Assembly: GCF_002979515.1 (NCBI RefSeq)
Contig: NZ_PCPA01000015.1
Location: 1 to 64,000 of the forward strand
DNA: 64,000 nucleotides
DNA from: Microbacterium sp. MYb54
Lineage (GTDB): Bacteria; Actinomycetota; Actinomycetes; Actinomycetales; Microbacteriaceae
Direction: 5' to 3'
The position numbers and the translations under genes were made by a program. The notes under the pieces were generated by a model that made no database searches, was not told where the DNA came from, and saw only the letters and a list, made by a program, of their open reading frames with translations. Positions 50,084-58,902 of this stretch are shown here, in pieces (positions within the stretch are counted from its first letter, which is position 1; the number at the start of each line of letters is the position of its first letter).

Positions 50084-50952
50084 CGTTCCGCCTTCGCTTC
50101 CTTGAAGATGCCCCGGATGAACGGGATCAGCATGACGAGGATCAGGAGGATCGTGAGCACGTTAATCGCGCTGCCCAGCCCCAGCTTCTCGGCTCCGTCT
50201 GCGAATGCGACGGAGTAGACGTAGAGCATGATCGACTCGTTCCCGATCGACTGCGCCTGAGGCGACAGCGGGATGAGGTTGTCGAACATCCTCAGCACGT
50301 CCATGATCGTGATCAGCGTCACGAACCCCAGCACACCGCGGATCGTCGGGATGATGACGTTGAGGTGCGTCTGGAAGGCGTTCGCGCCGTCGATCTTCGC
50401 CGCCTCCTTCAGCTCGGCAGGCACGCCCTGGAGTCCCGCGAGGATGATGAGCATCGCGAACGGGAGCATGTGCCAGACGGTGTTCGCGATGACGAGGATG
50501 GCGTTGGGCACCTGGTCGGTGAACCACAGCACCTGGGTGCCCCCGAAGAAGCCGATCAGCCGGTTCACGACGCCGCCGAAGTTGTCGTCGAACAGCCACG
50601 AGAACGCGACGGCGCCGACGAGGTTCGGCAAGACGTACGAGACCAGCATGATCCCGAGCACGAGTGGCCTCGATGTGGTGATGCGGTTGATGCCGGTGGC
50701 GATGATGTACCCGGCCACCAGCAGGATGATCGTGGTGATCACGGTGACGGTCACCGTGAACAGAACTGCCTTGTGGAAGCGCGTATCGGTGAGCGCATCC
50801 GCGAAGTTGGCCAACCCGACGAATGTGCCGGGACTGCCGTAACGGACCTGTTCGAAGCTCCACTGCACCGTGCGCACCAGCGGCAGCACCAGCAGTGCAG
50901 ACATCACCAGCAGGCTCGGGGCGAAGAGCAACCAGAACTCACGGGCCTTCAT
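50080..50952 (-). CDS. Sugar-type ABC transporter permease (MalF/UgpA-like)
   Basis: 290 aa, about six transmembrane helices, starting REFWLLFAPSLLVMSALLVLPLVRTVQWSF. The EAA loop is GVPAELKEAAKIDGANAFQTHLNVIIPTI. It partners with the MalG-like permease downstream and with the lipoprotein binding protein upstream. The 72-nt gap to the binding-protein gene contains a short inverted pair (TGGCCTGA and TCAGGCCA at 50972-51001) that may form a weak hairpin lowering permease expression. Confidence 0.92.
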   Translation of the reverse strand: MKAREFWLLFAPSLLVMSALLVLPLVRTVQWSFEQVRYGSPGTFVGLANFADALTDTRFHKAVLFTVTVTVITTIILLVAGYIIATGINRITTSRPLVLGIMLVSYVLPNLVGAVAFSWLFDDNFGGVVNRLIGFFGGTQVLWFTDQVPNAILVIANTVWHMLPFAMLIILAGLQGVPAELKEAAKIDGANAFQTHLNVIIPTIRGVLGFVTLITIMDVLRMFDNLIPLSPQAQSIGNESIMLYVYSVAFADGAEKLGLGSAINVLTILLILVMLIPFIRGIFKEAKAER

Positions 50953-51024
50953 GTGCGTCCTTCCTGGACGGACTGTGGCCTGAACGTCATGCTCAGGCCA
51001 CAGTCATCGACTGGCGGGTGTGAA

Positions 51025-52332
51025 TCAGCCGGCGACCTTCTCGCCCGCGGCCTGCATCTGCGCCAGCCCCTCGTCGACGGACACGTTGCCGTTGAGGATC
51101 TCGACCAGGATCGGACGGATCCCGGTCGTGATGTCGGCGAGCACCGGCGATACGATGGGCGGCTTGGCCGAGGCGAGCGAGTCGTTCGCGGCAGCTCCAT
51201 AAGGCGAGTTCTTCTCGGTGACCATGCCCTCCCGTGCGGGGTAGGCGGCGGGGACCGAGGCCTTCGAGGCGTCTTCGCTCACGGCAGAGGCCATCATCAC
51301 GAACAGCATCTCGTGGTCGAGCTTGGTGTTGAACGGGATCGACCAGCCGTCGATCGACAGGCGGTTGTACGAATACTCCGCATCGTCGGAGACCTTCGGC
51401 GCACCCGCGAACCCGAACGAGTCGGCGAGCTTGGAGTTGGCGGGCAGGGTCAGGTCGATCATTCGACCCGAGAACATGATCGACATCGCGGCGGTGCCGT
51501 TGAACATCTGCTGCTGCACCTTGGGCTGATCGAAGGTGGTCACCTGCGGGTCCATGTAGGGCTTGAGGGCGAGCATCGCCTCGACGGCCTGCTTCGCCTC
51601 GGGCGAATCGAGCGTCACGTCGCCGCCTTCGTCGACGAAGTCGCCGCCGACCGAGTTCATCGCGGCCTGGAAGCTGGTCGTGACGTCGTTCGTGGCGAGC
51701 CAGGGCAGGGCGATCGGGTAGTCCATGAGGCCGGCCGCCTTGATCGCGTCGGCCGCCGAGATCATCTCGTCGAAGGTGGTCGGCACCTCGAGCCCCAGGT
51801 CGTCGAAGATATCGGTGCGGTAGGCCATCACGAACATCTGCGCCTGCATCGGCAGGGCGTAGAGCTCGCCGTCGAAGGACATGCCCTCGCGCATCGACTC
51901 GCTGATCGCGTCGAGGCCGTAGTCGTCGGCGTACTTGTCGAAGAGGTCGTTCAGGGGAACGAGCTTCTCTTCCTGCGCGAGGCTCGGAATCACGAACCCG
52001 TAGGTCTCGACGATGTCGTAGGTGCCCGTCTCACCGGAGAGGGTGGCGGTGGTCTTGGTCACCTGCCCGCCGAAGTCGATCGGGTCGTGCTTCAGCTGCA
52101 CGTCGTCAGTCGTGCAGCTCGACACCATGGTGTCGGTGAAGGGGTCGATGGCGGAGGAATTGTAGGCGAGGACGTTGACCGTGGTCTTGCCCTCAGGAGC
52201 GGTGTAGTCGCACGACACCGTTGTCGCGTTCTCGTTGTCGGTGCGGGTCCCGGCGCCGCAGCTGGAGAGGGCAACCATGCCCACAGCCACGAGGGCGAGT
52301 ACCGGCAGTGTCCGATGCTTCATGTGTCCCAT
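51025..52332 (-). CDS. Sugar-type ABC substrate-binding lipoprotein
   Basis: 435-aa extracellular solute-binding protein family 1 member. The signal peptide ends in lipobox LSSC (near residue 24). The body has the family pattern, including MSFDGELYALPMQAQMFVMAYRTDIFDDLGLEVPTTFDEM and NGTAAMSIMFSGRMI. Family 1 binding proteins usually bind oligosaccharides or polyols. ATG 52332 and ATG 52323 (MKHRTL) are both possible; neither has a strong ribosome binding site. One LacI-type palindrome ends 9 nt upstream of the first ATG and a second lies 55 nt further. Confidence 0.92.
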   Translation of the reverse strand: MGHMKHRTLPVLALVAVGMVALSSCGAGTRTDNENATTVSCDYTAPEGKTTVNVLAYNSSAIDPFTDTMVSSCTTDDVQLKHDPIDFGGQVTKTTATLSGETGTYDIVETYGFVIPSLAQEEKLVPLNDLFDKYADDYGLDAISESMREGMSFDGELYALPMQAQMFVMAYRTDIFDDLGLEVPTTFDEMISAADAIKAAGLMDYPIALPWLATNDVTTSFQAAMNSVGGDFVDEGGDVTLDSPEAKQAVEAMLALKPYMDPQVTTFDQPKVQQQMFNGTAAMSIMFSGRMIDLTLPANSKLADSFGFAGAPKVSDDAEYSYNRLSIDGWSIPFNTKLDHEMLFVMMASAVSEDASKASVPAAYPAREGMVTEKNSPYGAAANDSLASAKPPIVSPVLADITTGIRPILVEILNGNVSVDEGLAQMQAAGEKVAG

Positions 52333-52340
52333 GACGCCGA

Positions 52341-52411
52341 TGGTATACGTATGCAGTGGACTTAGGGAAGCCTATATTTTCAGAAAGACGCTGGACTGAA
52401 TACGTATACTG
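52341..52411. promoter_or_regulatory. Two LacI operators upstream of the transport operon
   Basis: TGGTATACGTATGCAG (52341-52356) and CTGAATACGTATACTG (52396-52411), both centred on ATACGTAT, with centres 55 nt apart. They match the operator at 45501-45516. Confidence 0.82.
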
Positions 52412-52453
52412 CGGCTCCGCCGTATATCGGTGGCCTCACCGACCGGATGGTGC

Positions 52454-52771
52454 CTACAGCCCTTCCGCGATCTCCTTGATCGCGGCGAGGCGACGGTCCC
52501 ACTCGCGTCCGATCGCATCGAGCGTCGCCGCCGTGGCGGAGAGCTCGGCGCCGACGACGCGGAAGCGCACCTCGCGCCCCACCCGCACGGGCTCGACGAG
52601 TCCGACCTCCTGCAGGACGGCGAGGTGTTTCGCGATCGCCTGGCGAGACACCGGAAGGCGCCCGGCGAGGGCGGATGCCGAGGCATCCCCCTCGCCGAGA
52701 GCCGTCAGGATGCTCCAGCGCGTCTCGTCCGCGAGCGCCGCGAACATGGGCATGAGCGTGGCTGTCGTCAC
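52454..52771 (-). CDS. ArsR-family repressor, second SRPBCC pair
   Basis: 105 aa. The winged helix begins LMPMFAALADETRWSILTALGEGDASASALAGRLPVSRQAIAKHLAVLQEVGLVEPVRVGREVRFRV. There is no metal-binding Cys motif. Its start overlaps the SRPBCC stop (ATGA), so here the order is SRPBCC then ArsR, the reverse of the pair at 6.4-7.7 kb. It probably binds the two palindromes at 53.3 kb. Confidence 0.9.
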   Translation of the reverse strand: MTTATLMPMFAALADETRWSILTALGEGDASASALAGRLPVSRQAIAKHLAVLQEVGLVEPVRVGREVRFRVVGAELSATAATLDAIGREWDRRLAAIKEIAEGL

Positions 52772-53250
52772 GCTTCGCCCTCGACCAGGGCGACCATCTT
52801 GTCGAGCTCGAGGTCCCAGCCGGTGCGGTGCGACTCGAGGTTCCCGATCGGGTCCGAGGTGCGCTCGAATCCGCTCTCGACGACCGTGAGGCGGGTGCCG
52901 CCGTCGGCTTCCTCGAGCGTGAAGGTGAAGACGGTCGAGGTCGACTCGTCGACGGCGTCCGGCAGCTTCCCGAGGGCGTCGTCGTTGTTCCAGCGGTACG
53001 TGATGCGCCGCGGCTCGTCGTACTCTTCGACCCGCAGCGGGATCACGTCGTAGTCGGGGAAGCTCATCGTGCCGGTCGCACCGACACCGACGCCGTCGAG
53101 CACAGTGCGCCCGAACCAGCGGGAGACGTGCTCCGGCTCAGCCACCGCTCGCCACACCTTGTCGACGGACGCTGCGATCTGGATGCTCCGCCGCACCGAG
53201 AAGGTCTCCTCGTCGACGACGGATGCCTCGTTATGGGTCATGTTCACCAT
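52768..53250 (-). CDS. SRPBCC (AHSA1-like) protein
   Basis: 160 aa from ATG 53250, with AAAGGA 6-7 nt upstream. Single START/Bet v1-like domain: RSIQIAASVDKVWRAVAEPEHVSRWFGRTVL, then MSFPDYDVIPLRVEEYDEPRRITYRW and a C-terminal helix GWDLELDKMVALVEGEA. Probable hydrophobic-ligand binding. First gene of a two-gene operon with ArsR. Confidence 0.9.
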   Translation of the reverse strand: MVNMTHNEASVVDEETFSVRRSIQIAASVDKVWRAVAEPEHVSRWFGRTVLDGVGVGATGTMSFPDYDVIPLRVEEYDEPRRITYRWNNDDALGKLPDAVDESTSTVFTFTLEEADGGTRLTVVESGFERTSDPIGNLESHRTGWDLELDKMVALVEGEA

Positions 53251-53300
53251 GATGGGTCCTTTCCTGGTTTCCCGCATGTTCCGCCGGCCGATCGACCAGC

Positions 53301-53350
53301 TGCAACTCCAGAGTTGCACACGGCCCAGGCTAGCGCAACCCCCGGGTTGC
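53301..53350. promoter_or_regulatory. Double ArsR operator upstream of SRPBCC-ArsR
   Basis: TGCAACTC-CA-GAGTTGCA (53301-53318) and GCAACCCC-CGGGTTGC (53335-53350). Both fit GCAAC-N6-GTTGC, with centres 33 nt apart. The rest of the 227-nt gap 53251-53477 shows nothing further. Confidence 0.8.
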
Positions 53351-53477
53351 AGAAGAGGCTTCCGCCCGCCGTACCATCCGTCGGGAGATCTCACGGATGC
53401 AGGACGAAACGCCGGGCCGGCCCCCGACGCGCGTCCATCCACCCGACATCTGCATCGAGCGGATGCGGGTCGGCGGC

Positions 53478-54713
53478 TCAGTCCCGCGGCCGACGCTTCT
53501 CGAGGAAGCCGGCCAGCAGCACGGCCACGAGGGCCGCGACCGGGGCGACGAGAAGTCCCGCTCGCAGGCTCTCGTTCTCGGCGATGTACCCGACAAACGG
53601 CGGAGACAGCAGGAAGCCGAGACGCAGCAACCACGACACGATCGTGAGCCCGACGCCCGCCCGCAGACCCGGCAGCTCGTCGGCTGCATGCATGGCTGCG
53701 GGGATCAGCGTCGCGATGCCGAAGCCGACGGCCGCGAATCCGAGGATCGTGCCCGGCACGGTGGGGAAGGCGAGCGCGAGAGTCATACCGGCGGCGGCGA
53801 TGATGCCGCCGATCCTGGCGACCCAGCGCTGCCCGAACCGGTCGGTGAGCGGGTCGCCGATGATCCGGCCGATGAACTGCGCGCCGACCAGGGCGATGAA
53901 GCCGAGCGGGGCGATCGCGGCCGCGGCGCCGAGGGACTCGGAGAGATACAGCGTCGCCCACGAGTTCCCGGCATCCTCGGCGACAGCGCCAGCCATCGCG
54001 ATGAGGGTCAGGGCGATGATCGCGATCACGGTGCGCGGGGTCACGCCACGGCGCAGCGCTCCGGCGACTTCTCCCGGCTCGGCCGTCGTCTCGGCGTCGC
54101 CCTCAGCATCGACCTCGCGGTCGCGGCCGGGAAGGCAGAATCGCAGGGCGACGAGAGCGACCGTGGCGAAGACGGCGGTCGAGATACCCAGGTGCACGCC
54201 CAGCGGCAGCTGCAGCGCGATCGCGACGGCGGCCATCACCCCGCCCAGCACCGCGCCGATCGACCAGATCGCATGGAAGCCGTTGATGATCGAGCGTCCG
54301 TAGCGTCGTTGCACGCGGAGTCCGTGCGCGTTCTGCGCGACATCGGTGATGGCGTCGGAGGCCCCGCCGAGGAACAGCGCGACGGCGAACAACACGCCCG
54401 ACGGCGCGAGCGCGGCCGACAGCAGCCCCAGGCTCGTGAGCACGGTGCCGATCACGGCGATGCGCGCCGAGCCGAACCGGCGGATCAGCACTGCCGCGAG
54501 GAGCCCGGCCGCGATCGCACCGGCGGGGAACGCGGCGATCGCGAAGCCGTAGCCGAGGTTGTCGAGCCCGAGCGCGGACTTGATCTCCGGATAGCGCGGA
54601 AGGATGTTCGCGAACAGGGCCCCGTTGGTCAGGAACAGGGCGGATACGGCGATGCGCGCGCGTCGGGATGCCTGGTCCGGCGCCGGTCGTCGAATCGATT
54701 CGATGGAAGCCAT
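53478..54713 (-). CDS. MFS transporter
   Basis: 411 aa with about twelve transmembrane helices, for example ARIAVSALFLTNGALFANILPRYPEIKSALGL in the first pair and GRSIINGFHAIWSIGAVLGGVMAAVAIAL in the middle. A charged central loop (about 195-220, DREVDAEGDAETTAEP) divides two six-helix halves. The pattern of the first helices resembles YbjJ/FucP-like MFS members. The start ATG 54713 is chosen because the 21 residues upstream are Arg-rich and precede no membrane pattern. Substrate unknown. Confidence 0.88.
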   Translation of the reverse strand: MASIESIRRPAPDQASRRARIAVSALFLTNGALFANILPRYPEIKSALGLDNLGYGFAIAAFPAGAIAAGLLAAVLIRRFGSARIAVIGTVLTSLGLLSAALAPSGVLFAVALFLGGASDAITDVAQNAHGLRVQRRYGRSIINGFHAIWSIGAVLGGVMAAVAIALQLPLGVHLGISTAVFATVALVALRFCLPGRDREVDAEGDAETTAEPGEVAGALRRGVTPRTVIAIIALTLIAMAGAVAEDAGNSWATLYLSESLGAAAAIAPLGFIALVGAQFIGRIIGDPLTDRFGQRWVARIGGIIAAAGMTLALAFPTVPGTILGFAAVGFGIATLIPAAMHAADELPGLRAGVGLTIVSWLLRLGFLLSPPFVGYIAENESLRAGLLVAPVAALVAVLLAGFLEKRRPRD

Positions 54714-54881
54714 GCCTACGATCGTACGGTGCCGCGGGGGCTCTCGCCGACACGAGTCCTCCGGTCGGTTCGCCACGCCCTCGCCGGTGCCCTCGAACCG
54801 TTCAGCAGCCTTCCCTTAGCGACCGCCGTCACACCCCGCAACCCCGTTCCTCGCGTCCTCCGCCCGGCCTACGCTCGTGGC

Positions 54882-56513
54882 ATGCCCGAACTCACCCACC
54901 CCACCGGCCGCGAAGAGGGGCTGCGCGCCATCCCGCGCGACGACGGGTCCGCCCCGCGTGCCCTCGTTCTCGGCGCCACCGGATACATCGGCGGACGACT
55001 GACGCCTCGGCTACTCAACGCCGGTTACCGCGTGCGCGTCCTGGCGCGGGATGCCGTGCGGGCGGCATCCTTCCCCTGGGGAGCCGACTGCGAGATCTTC
55101 GAGGGCTCGGCAGACGATGCGAATGCCGTCGCCTCAGCCATGGACGACGTCGACGTCGTGTACTACCTGATCCATTCGATGTCGGCGGGCAAGGGCTTCG
55201 AGGACAGCGACGAGCGCGCGGCGACGACGGTCGCCGAAGCCGCGGCCCGGGCCGGGGTGCAGCGCATCGTCTACCTCGGCGGCCTGCATCCCGACGATGT
55301 GAAGCTGTCGCCGCACCTGCGTTCGCGGGTGCACGTGGGGGAGATCTTCCTGCGGTCGGGGGTGCCGACGCTCGTGCTGCAGGCCGGCGTCGTGATCGGT
55401 TCGGGGTCGGCATCGTTCGAGATGATCCGCCACCTCACCGACGTGCTGCCGTACATGCCGGCGCCGAAGTGGGTGCGCAATCGCATCCAGCCGATCGCCG
55501 TACGCGACGTGCTGCACTACCTGCTCGGGGCGGCGCGGGTGGAACCAGACGTGAACAGGGCCGTCGACATCGGCGGTCCCGATGTGCTGCGCTACGGCCA
55601 GATGATGAACGGCTACGCGGTCGAGGCGGGTCTCCCGCAGCGCGCCATCGCCGCGCTCCCGGTGCTGACTCCCGGGCTCGCCTCGCACTGGGTGAACCTC
55701 GTGACTCCGGTGCCGCGGTCGATCGCCCGGCCGCTCGTCGCGTCGCTGCAGAACGAGTGCATCATGAAGGACCACGCGGTCGACGAGCTGATCCCCCGTC
55801 CCGAAGACGGCTTGACCCCCTACCGGAAGGCCGTCGATCTGGCCCTCGGGCGACTGGAAGCCGACACGATCGAGACCAGCTGGCAGGATGCGGAGGTCTC
55901 CGGCGCCCCCAGCGACCCACTGCCGAGTGACCCGGAGTGGGCCGGTCGCACCGTCTTCACCGATTCCCGTTCGGTCACGACGACCGCCTCGACCGCGGAG
56001 CTGTGGCGCGTGATCCTGGGCATCGGCGGCGAGAACGGGTGGTACTCCTCCCCCCTGCTGTGGGCGGTACGGGGTTTCATGGACCGGATCGTCGGCGGCG
56101 TGGGCCTCAGCCGCGGACGCCGCAGTCGCACCGCCGCGCGAGTGGGCGACGCGATCGACTTCTGGCGCGTCGAGGCGGTCGAGACGACGGATGCCGGATC
56201 CCTGCTGAGGCTCCGTGCCGAGATGAAGGTGCCGGGAGAGGCCTGGCTCGAACTGCGCGCCGTGCCCGACGAGGCCGGAGCGCGGTACGAGCAGAGGGCG
56301 GTCTTCTTCCCCCGCGGGCTCAGCGGACGCCTCTACTGGCTCGCAGTGCTGCCGTTCCACGGGCTGATCTTCGCGGGCATGGCGGCGCGCATCACGAGCG
56401 CCGCGGAACAGGCCGGCGGGGAGCAGGCCGAGGCGGAGCAGGCAGGCACGGCGACGTCAGGCGATCGCGCGGGATCAGGCCGATCCGACGCGAAACTGCC
56501 TGATCCCGCCTGA
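54882..56513 (+). CDS. SDR (NAD-binding) and DUF2867 fusion protein
   Basis: 543 aa from ATG 54882. The N-terminal half (about 25-320) is an atypical NAD(P)-binding SDR with ALVLGATGYIGGRLTPRLLNAGYRVRVLAR and VYYLIHSM. The C-terminal half (about 350-510) is DUF2867, with GENGWYSSPLLWAVRGFMDRIVGGVGLSRGRR and FFPRGLSGRLYWLAVLPFHGLIFAGM. This fusion is common in actinobacteria and of unknown function. The last about 35 residues are Ala/Gly/Glu-rich and run into a palindromic repeat that covers the stop. It is divergent from the MFS gene. Confidence 0.88.
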   Translation: MPELTHPTGREEGLRAIPRDDGSAPRALVLGATGYIGGRLTPRLLNAGYRVRVLARDAVRAASFPWGADCEIFEGSADDANAVASAMDDVDVVYYLIHSMSAGKGFEDSDERAATTVAEAAARAGVQRIVYLGGLHPDDVKLSPHLRSRVHVGEIFLRSGVPTLVLQAGVVIGSGSASFEMIRHLTDVLPYMPAPKWVRNRIQPIAVRDVLHYLLGAARVEPDVNRAVDIGGPDVLRYGQMMNGYAVEAGLPQRAIAALPVLTPGLASHWVNLVTPVPRSIARPLVASLQNECIMKDHAVDELIPRPEDGLTPYRKAVDLALGRLEADTIETSWQDAEVSGAPSDPLPSDPEWAGRTVFTDSRSVTTTASTAELWRVILGIGGENGWYSSPLLWAVRGFMDRIVGGVGLSRGRRSRTAARVGDAIDFWRVEAVETTDAGSLLRLRAEMKVPGEAWLELRAVPDEAGARYEQRAVFFPRGLSGRLYWLAVLPFHGLIFAGMAARITSAAEQAGGEQAEAEQAGTATSGDRAGSGRSDAKLPDPA

Positions 56514-56521
56514 CGGCCTGA
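56457..56521. repeat. 65-bp palindromic repeat, copy 1
   Basis: Begins TCAGGCGATC and ends GGCCTGA, with an internal CAGGCCGAT ... TGCCTGAT block. It aligns without gaps to the 65-nt copy at 58727-58791. It spans the 3' end and stop codon of the SDR-DUF2867 gene. A further pairing joins GCGCGGGATCAGGCC (56467-56481) to GGCCTGATCCCGCGC (56515-56529), so it can act as terminator. Confidence 0.75.
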
Positions 56522-56554
56522 TCCCGCGCGGGCCGGTGCCGGCCACCTCGCGCT

Positions 56555-58564
56555 TCAGTCCGTGCGCGGCCGCTCCGGAGCATCCGTCGCATCGGGGTCC
56601 GTGGGCTCAGTGGCGCCGGCATCCAGCGCCGCGTCGACGACCGCATCGACCTCCGCCGGCGGGATGATGTCGATCGCCTCCGTCGCGGCCTCGTACACCT
56701 CGGCGAGCGAGTCGTCGACGGTCGACTCGTCGATCCAGTCGAGGTCGTCCTCGGAGTGGTCGTACTCCACCGGCACCAGCGCGAAGTCGTCGCCGTACTC
56801 CTCGAGGCCCGCCATGACGCTGTGCCGAACGGCCGCCTTGGCATAGCGCTCACGCAGGATCAACGGATCACGCCGCAGATCCTTCATGAAGGCGATCATC
56901 ATGAACCCCATGATGATCGCGAAGGGCAGCGCGGCGATGATGGTCACGTTCTGCAGCGACTTCAGCCCGCTCCCTTCCTCGCCGGAGACGAGCAGCACCG
57001 CGGCGATGACTCCCACGAGCGATCCCCAGACGATCGTCACCCAGCGGGTCGGCTCCGGTCGCCCCTGCTGTGACAGGGTGCCCATGACGAGCGACGACGA
57101 GTCCGCGCCGGTGATGAAGAAGATCGAGATGAGCAGGATGAGCAGGATGCTGGTGATCAGCGGGAACGGCAGGTTCTCCAGCACACCGAAGAGCACCTCC
57201 TCCGGCGGATCCACCGTGAGGGCCGCTCCGTCCATCTGCTGCTGGATGGCGGTGGACCCGAAGATCGCGAACCAGACGAGGGAGATGGCCGAAGGGACGA
57301 GAATCACGACCGACACGAACTGACGCAGCGTGCGGCCGCGCGAGATCTTCGCGATGAACATTCCCACGAACGGCGACCACGAGATCCACCACGCCCAGTA
57401 GAAGATCGTCCAGCCCGACAGGAACGCCTGAGCCTCGTCACCCTGAGATGCCGAGCGCGCGATCATCTGCGGCAGATCGCCGACGAACTGCACCGCGACC
57501 GAGGGGATCACGTTGAGGATGAGCATCGTCGGTCCGACGAAGAACACGAAGAAGGCGAGCACGAGAGCCATGACCGCGTTGATGTTCGACAGAGCGCGGA
57601 TGCCCTTGGAGACACCAGAGACCGCGGACGCGATGAAGCACGCGGTGAGAACAGCGATGACCGCGATCAACACGCCGTTTCCGAGCTCGCCGATGCCGCT
57701 GACGAGCTCGACGCCGTGCCCGATCTGCAGCGCACCCAGACCGAGCGAGGCCGCGGTGCCGAAGAGCGTGACGATGATGGCGAAGATGTCGATGGTGCGG
57801 CCGATCGGACCGGCGGTGCGGCCCTCGCCGAGGAGCGGCGCGAAGATCGAGGAGATCAGCGGCGCACGCCCGCGGCGGAAGGCGCCGTAGGCGATCGCCC
57901 CACCGACGAGCGCGTAGAAGGACCACGCCTGCGGGCCCCAGTGGTACAGCACCTGCGCCTGTGCCGTGTGCATGGCCTCGAGGGTGTTCGCCTCGACGGT
58001 TCCGGGCGGCGGGTTCTCGAAGAACGTCAGCGGTTCGGCGGCACCCCAGAAGACGAGCCCGATGCCCATTCCGGCGGCGAACAGCATCGAGATCCAGGAG
58101 AACATCGAGAACTGCGGTTCTTCGTCGTCGCGACCGAGGGGGATGCGGCCGTAGCGGCTGAAGCCGACGAACAGCATGAACACCAGGACGATCGTGGCGA
58201 CGGTGGTGAAGAAGAAGCCGAAGTAGTCGACGACCCAGGCGAGCACTGCCGAGGTGGTGCCCGAGAGGTTGTCGCCGGCGAACACACCCCAGGCGATGAA
58301 CGCGACGACGAGTGTGAGTGCGACACCGAACACGAGCGGGTCGGTGCGGTAGGTGCGACCGGTCTCTTCCACCGAGACACCGGGCACGAGTGCCGGATGC
58401 ACGCTGCGCGGCGGCACCACGGCGATCTCTCGGACGATCTTGCGTGCGGCCTCGCCGGCCTTCGCAGGGAGGCGGTTCACGCCCGTGCCTGTGGCATCCG
58501 TGCGGGGGCGCGGAGGGTTCTTTCCTGCGGAGCGTGCGTCGGGCTTCTCGTCAGGGGTCTCCAT
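56555..58564 (-). CDS. BCCT family transporter (betaine/carnitine/choline type)
   Basis: 669 aa with about twelve helices and long polar tails. The BCCT core motif is WTIFYWAWWISWSPFVGMFIAKISRGRTLRQF; GMGIGLVFWGAAEPLTFF is the conserved glycine-rich segment of helix 3. The C-terminal tail (about 590-669) is acidic, and the N-terminal 60 residues are basic. Sodium- or proton-coupled uptake of a quaternary amine such as glycine betaine is expected, for osmoprotection. I chose ATG 58564 because AGGA stands 9 nt upstream; ATG 58582 lacks a ribosome binding site. Confidence 0.92.
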   Translation of the reverse strand: METPDEKPDARSAGKNPPRPRTDATGTGVNRLPAKAGEAARKIVREIAVVPPRSVHPALVPGVSVEETGRTYRTDPLVFGVALTLVVAFIAWGVFAGDNLSGTTSAVLAWVVDYFGFFFTTVATIVLVFMLFVGFSRYGRIPLGRDDEEPQFSMFSWISMLFAAGMGIGLVFWGAAEPLTFFENPPPGTVEANTLEAMHTAQAQVLYHWGPQAWSFYALVGGAIAYGAFRRGRAPLISSIFAPLLGEGRTAGPIGRTIDIFAIIVTLFGTAASLGLGALQIGHGVELVSGIGELGNGVLIAVIAVLTACFIASAVSGVSKGIRALSNINAVMALVLAFFVFFVGPTMLILNVIPSVAVQFVGDLPQMIARSASQGDEAQAFLSGWTIFYWAWWISWSPFVGMFIAKISRGRTLRQFVSVVILVPSAISLVWFAIFGSTAIQQQMDGAALTVDPPEEVLFGVLENLPFPLITSILLILLISIFFITGADSSSLVMGTLSQQGRPEPTRWVTIVWGSLVGVIAAVLLVSGEEGSGLKSLQNVTIIAALPFAIIMGFMMIAFMKDLRRDPLILRERYAKAAVRHSVMAGLEEYGDDFALVPVEYDHSEDDLDWIDESTVDDSLAEVYEAATEAIDIIPPAEVDAVVDAALDAGATEPTDPDATDAPERPRTD

Positions 58565-58902
58565 GGCATCCCATCCTGTCATGTGAGGTGTCTGCGCGCA
58601 GGGGTGCGAGAACCCAGACGATCGTTGCGATCCGCGGCGAGTCGGGGCGCGATGCGCCTCACGGATGCCCGACGGTCTGGGTTTCTCGGGCGTGCCGCTT
58701 CGACCATGACCGCCCGCGCGCCCGCTTCAGGCCATCACTCGAGAACAGGCCGATTCCCGCGCCAAGTGCCTGATTCGGCGTGATGGCCTGACCTCACACA
58801 CCCGAGCACGCAGACGGGAGCACCCCCGGGAAACGGGCGCGCCCCCGGAAGACGGGAGCCCGCCCGGATCAGGCCCTGGAGCATGCCCTGCCCGGAAGGC
58901 GG
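58565..58902. other. Intergenic region with several inverted repeats
   Basis: 338 nt without a supported gene. CGAGAACCCAGAC (58607-58619) pairs with GTCTGGGTTTCTCG (58675-58688) with one bulge. The 65-bp repeat copy 2 lies at 58727-58791. Beyond it, 58810-58880 holds GC-rich repeats of CCCCCGG and CGGGAGC that could end the ABC1 gene transcript. The BCCT promoter should also lie in this region, but I could not pick out its -35 and -10. Confidence 0.7.
58727..58791. repeat. 65-bp palindromic repeat, copy 2
   Basis: TCAGGCCATCAC (58727-58738) is the exact reverse complement of GTGATGGCCTGA (58780-58791), and an inner CAGGCCGAT ... TGCCTGAT pairing lies between them. Length and spacing are identical to copy 1 at 56457-56521, so the two copies flank the BCCT gene. 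Confidence 0.78.

Noticed and set aside
53397..54881. N-terminal extension of the SDR-DUF2867 protein to 1038 codons
   Set aside because: The first about 495 codons are antisense to the MFS transporter and are Arg/Asp/Gln-rich with no fold; the family start is at ATG 54882.
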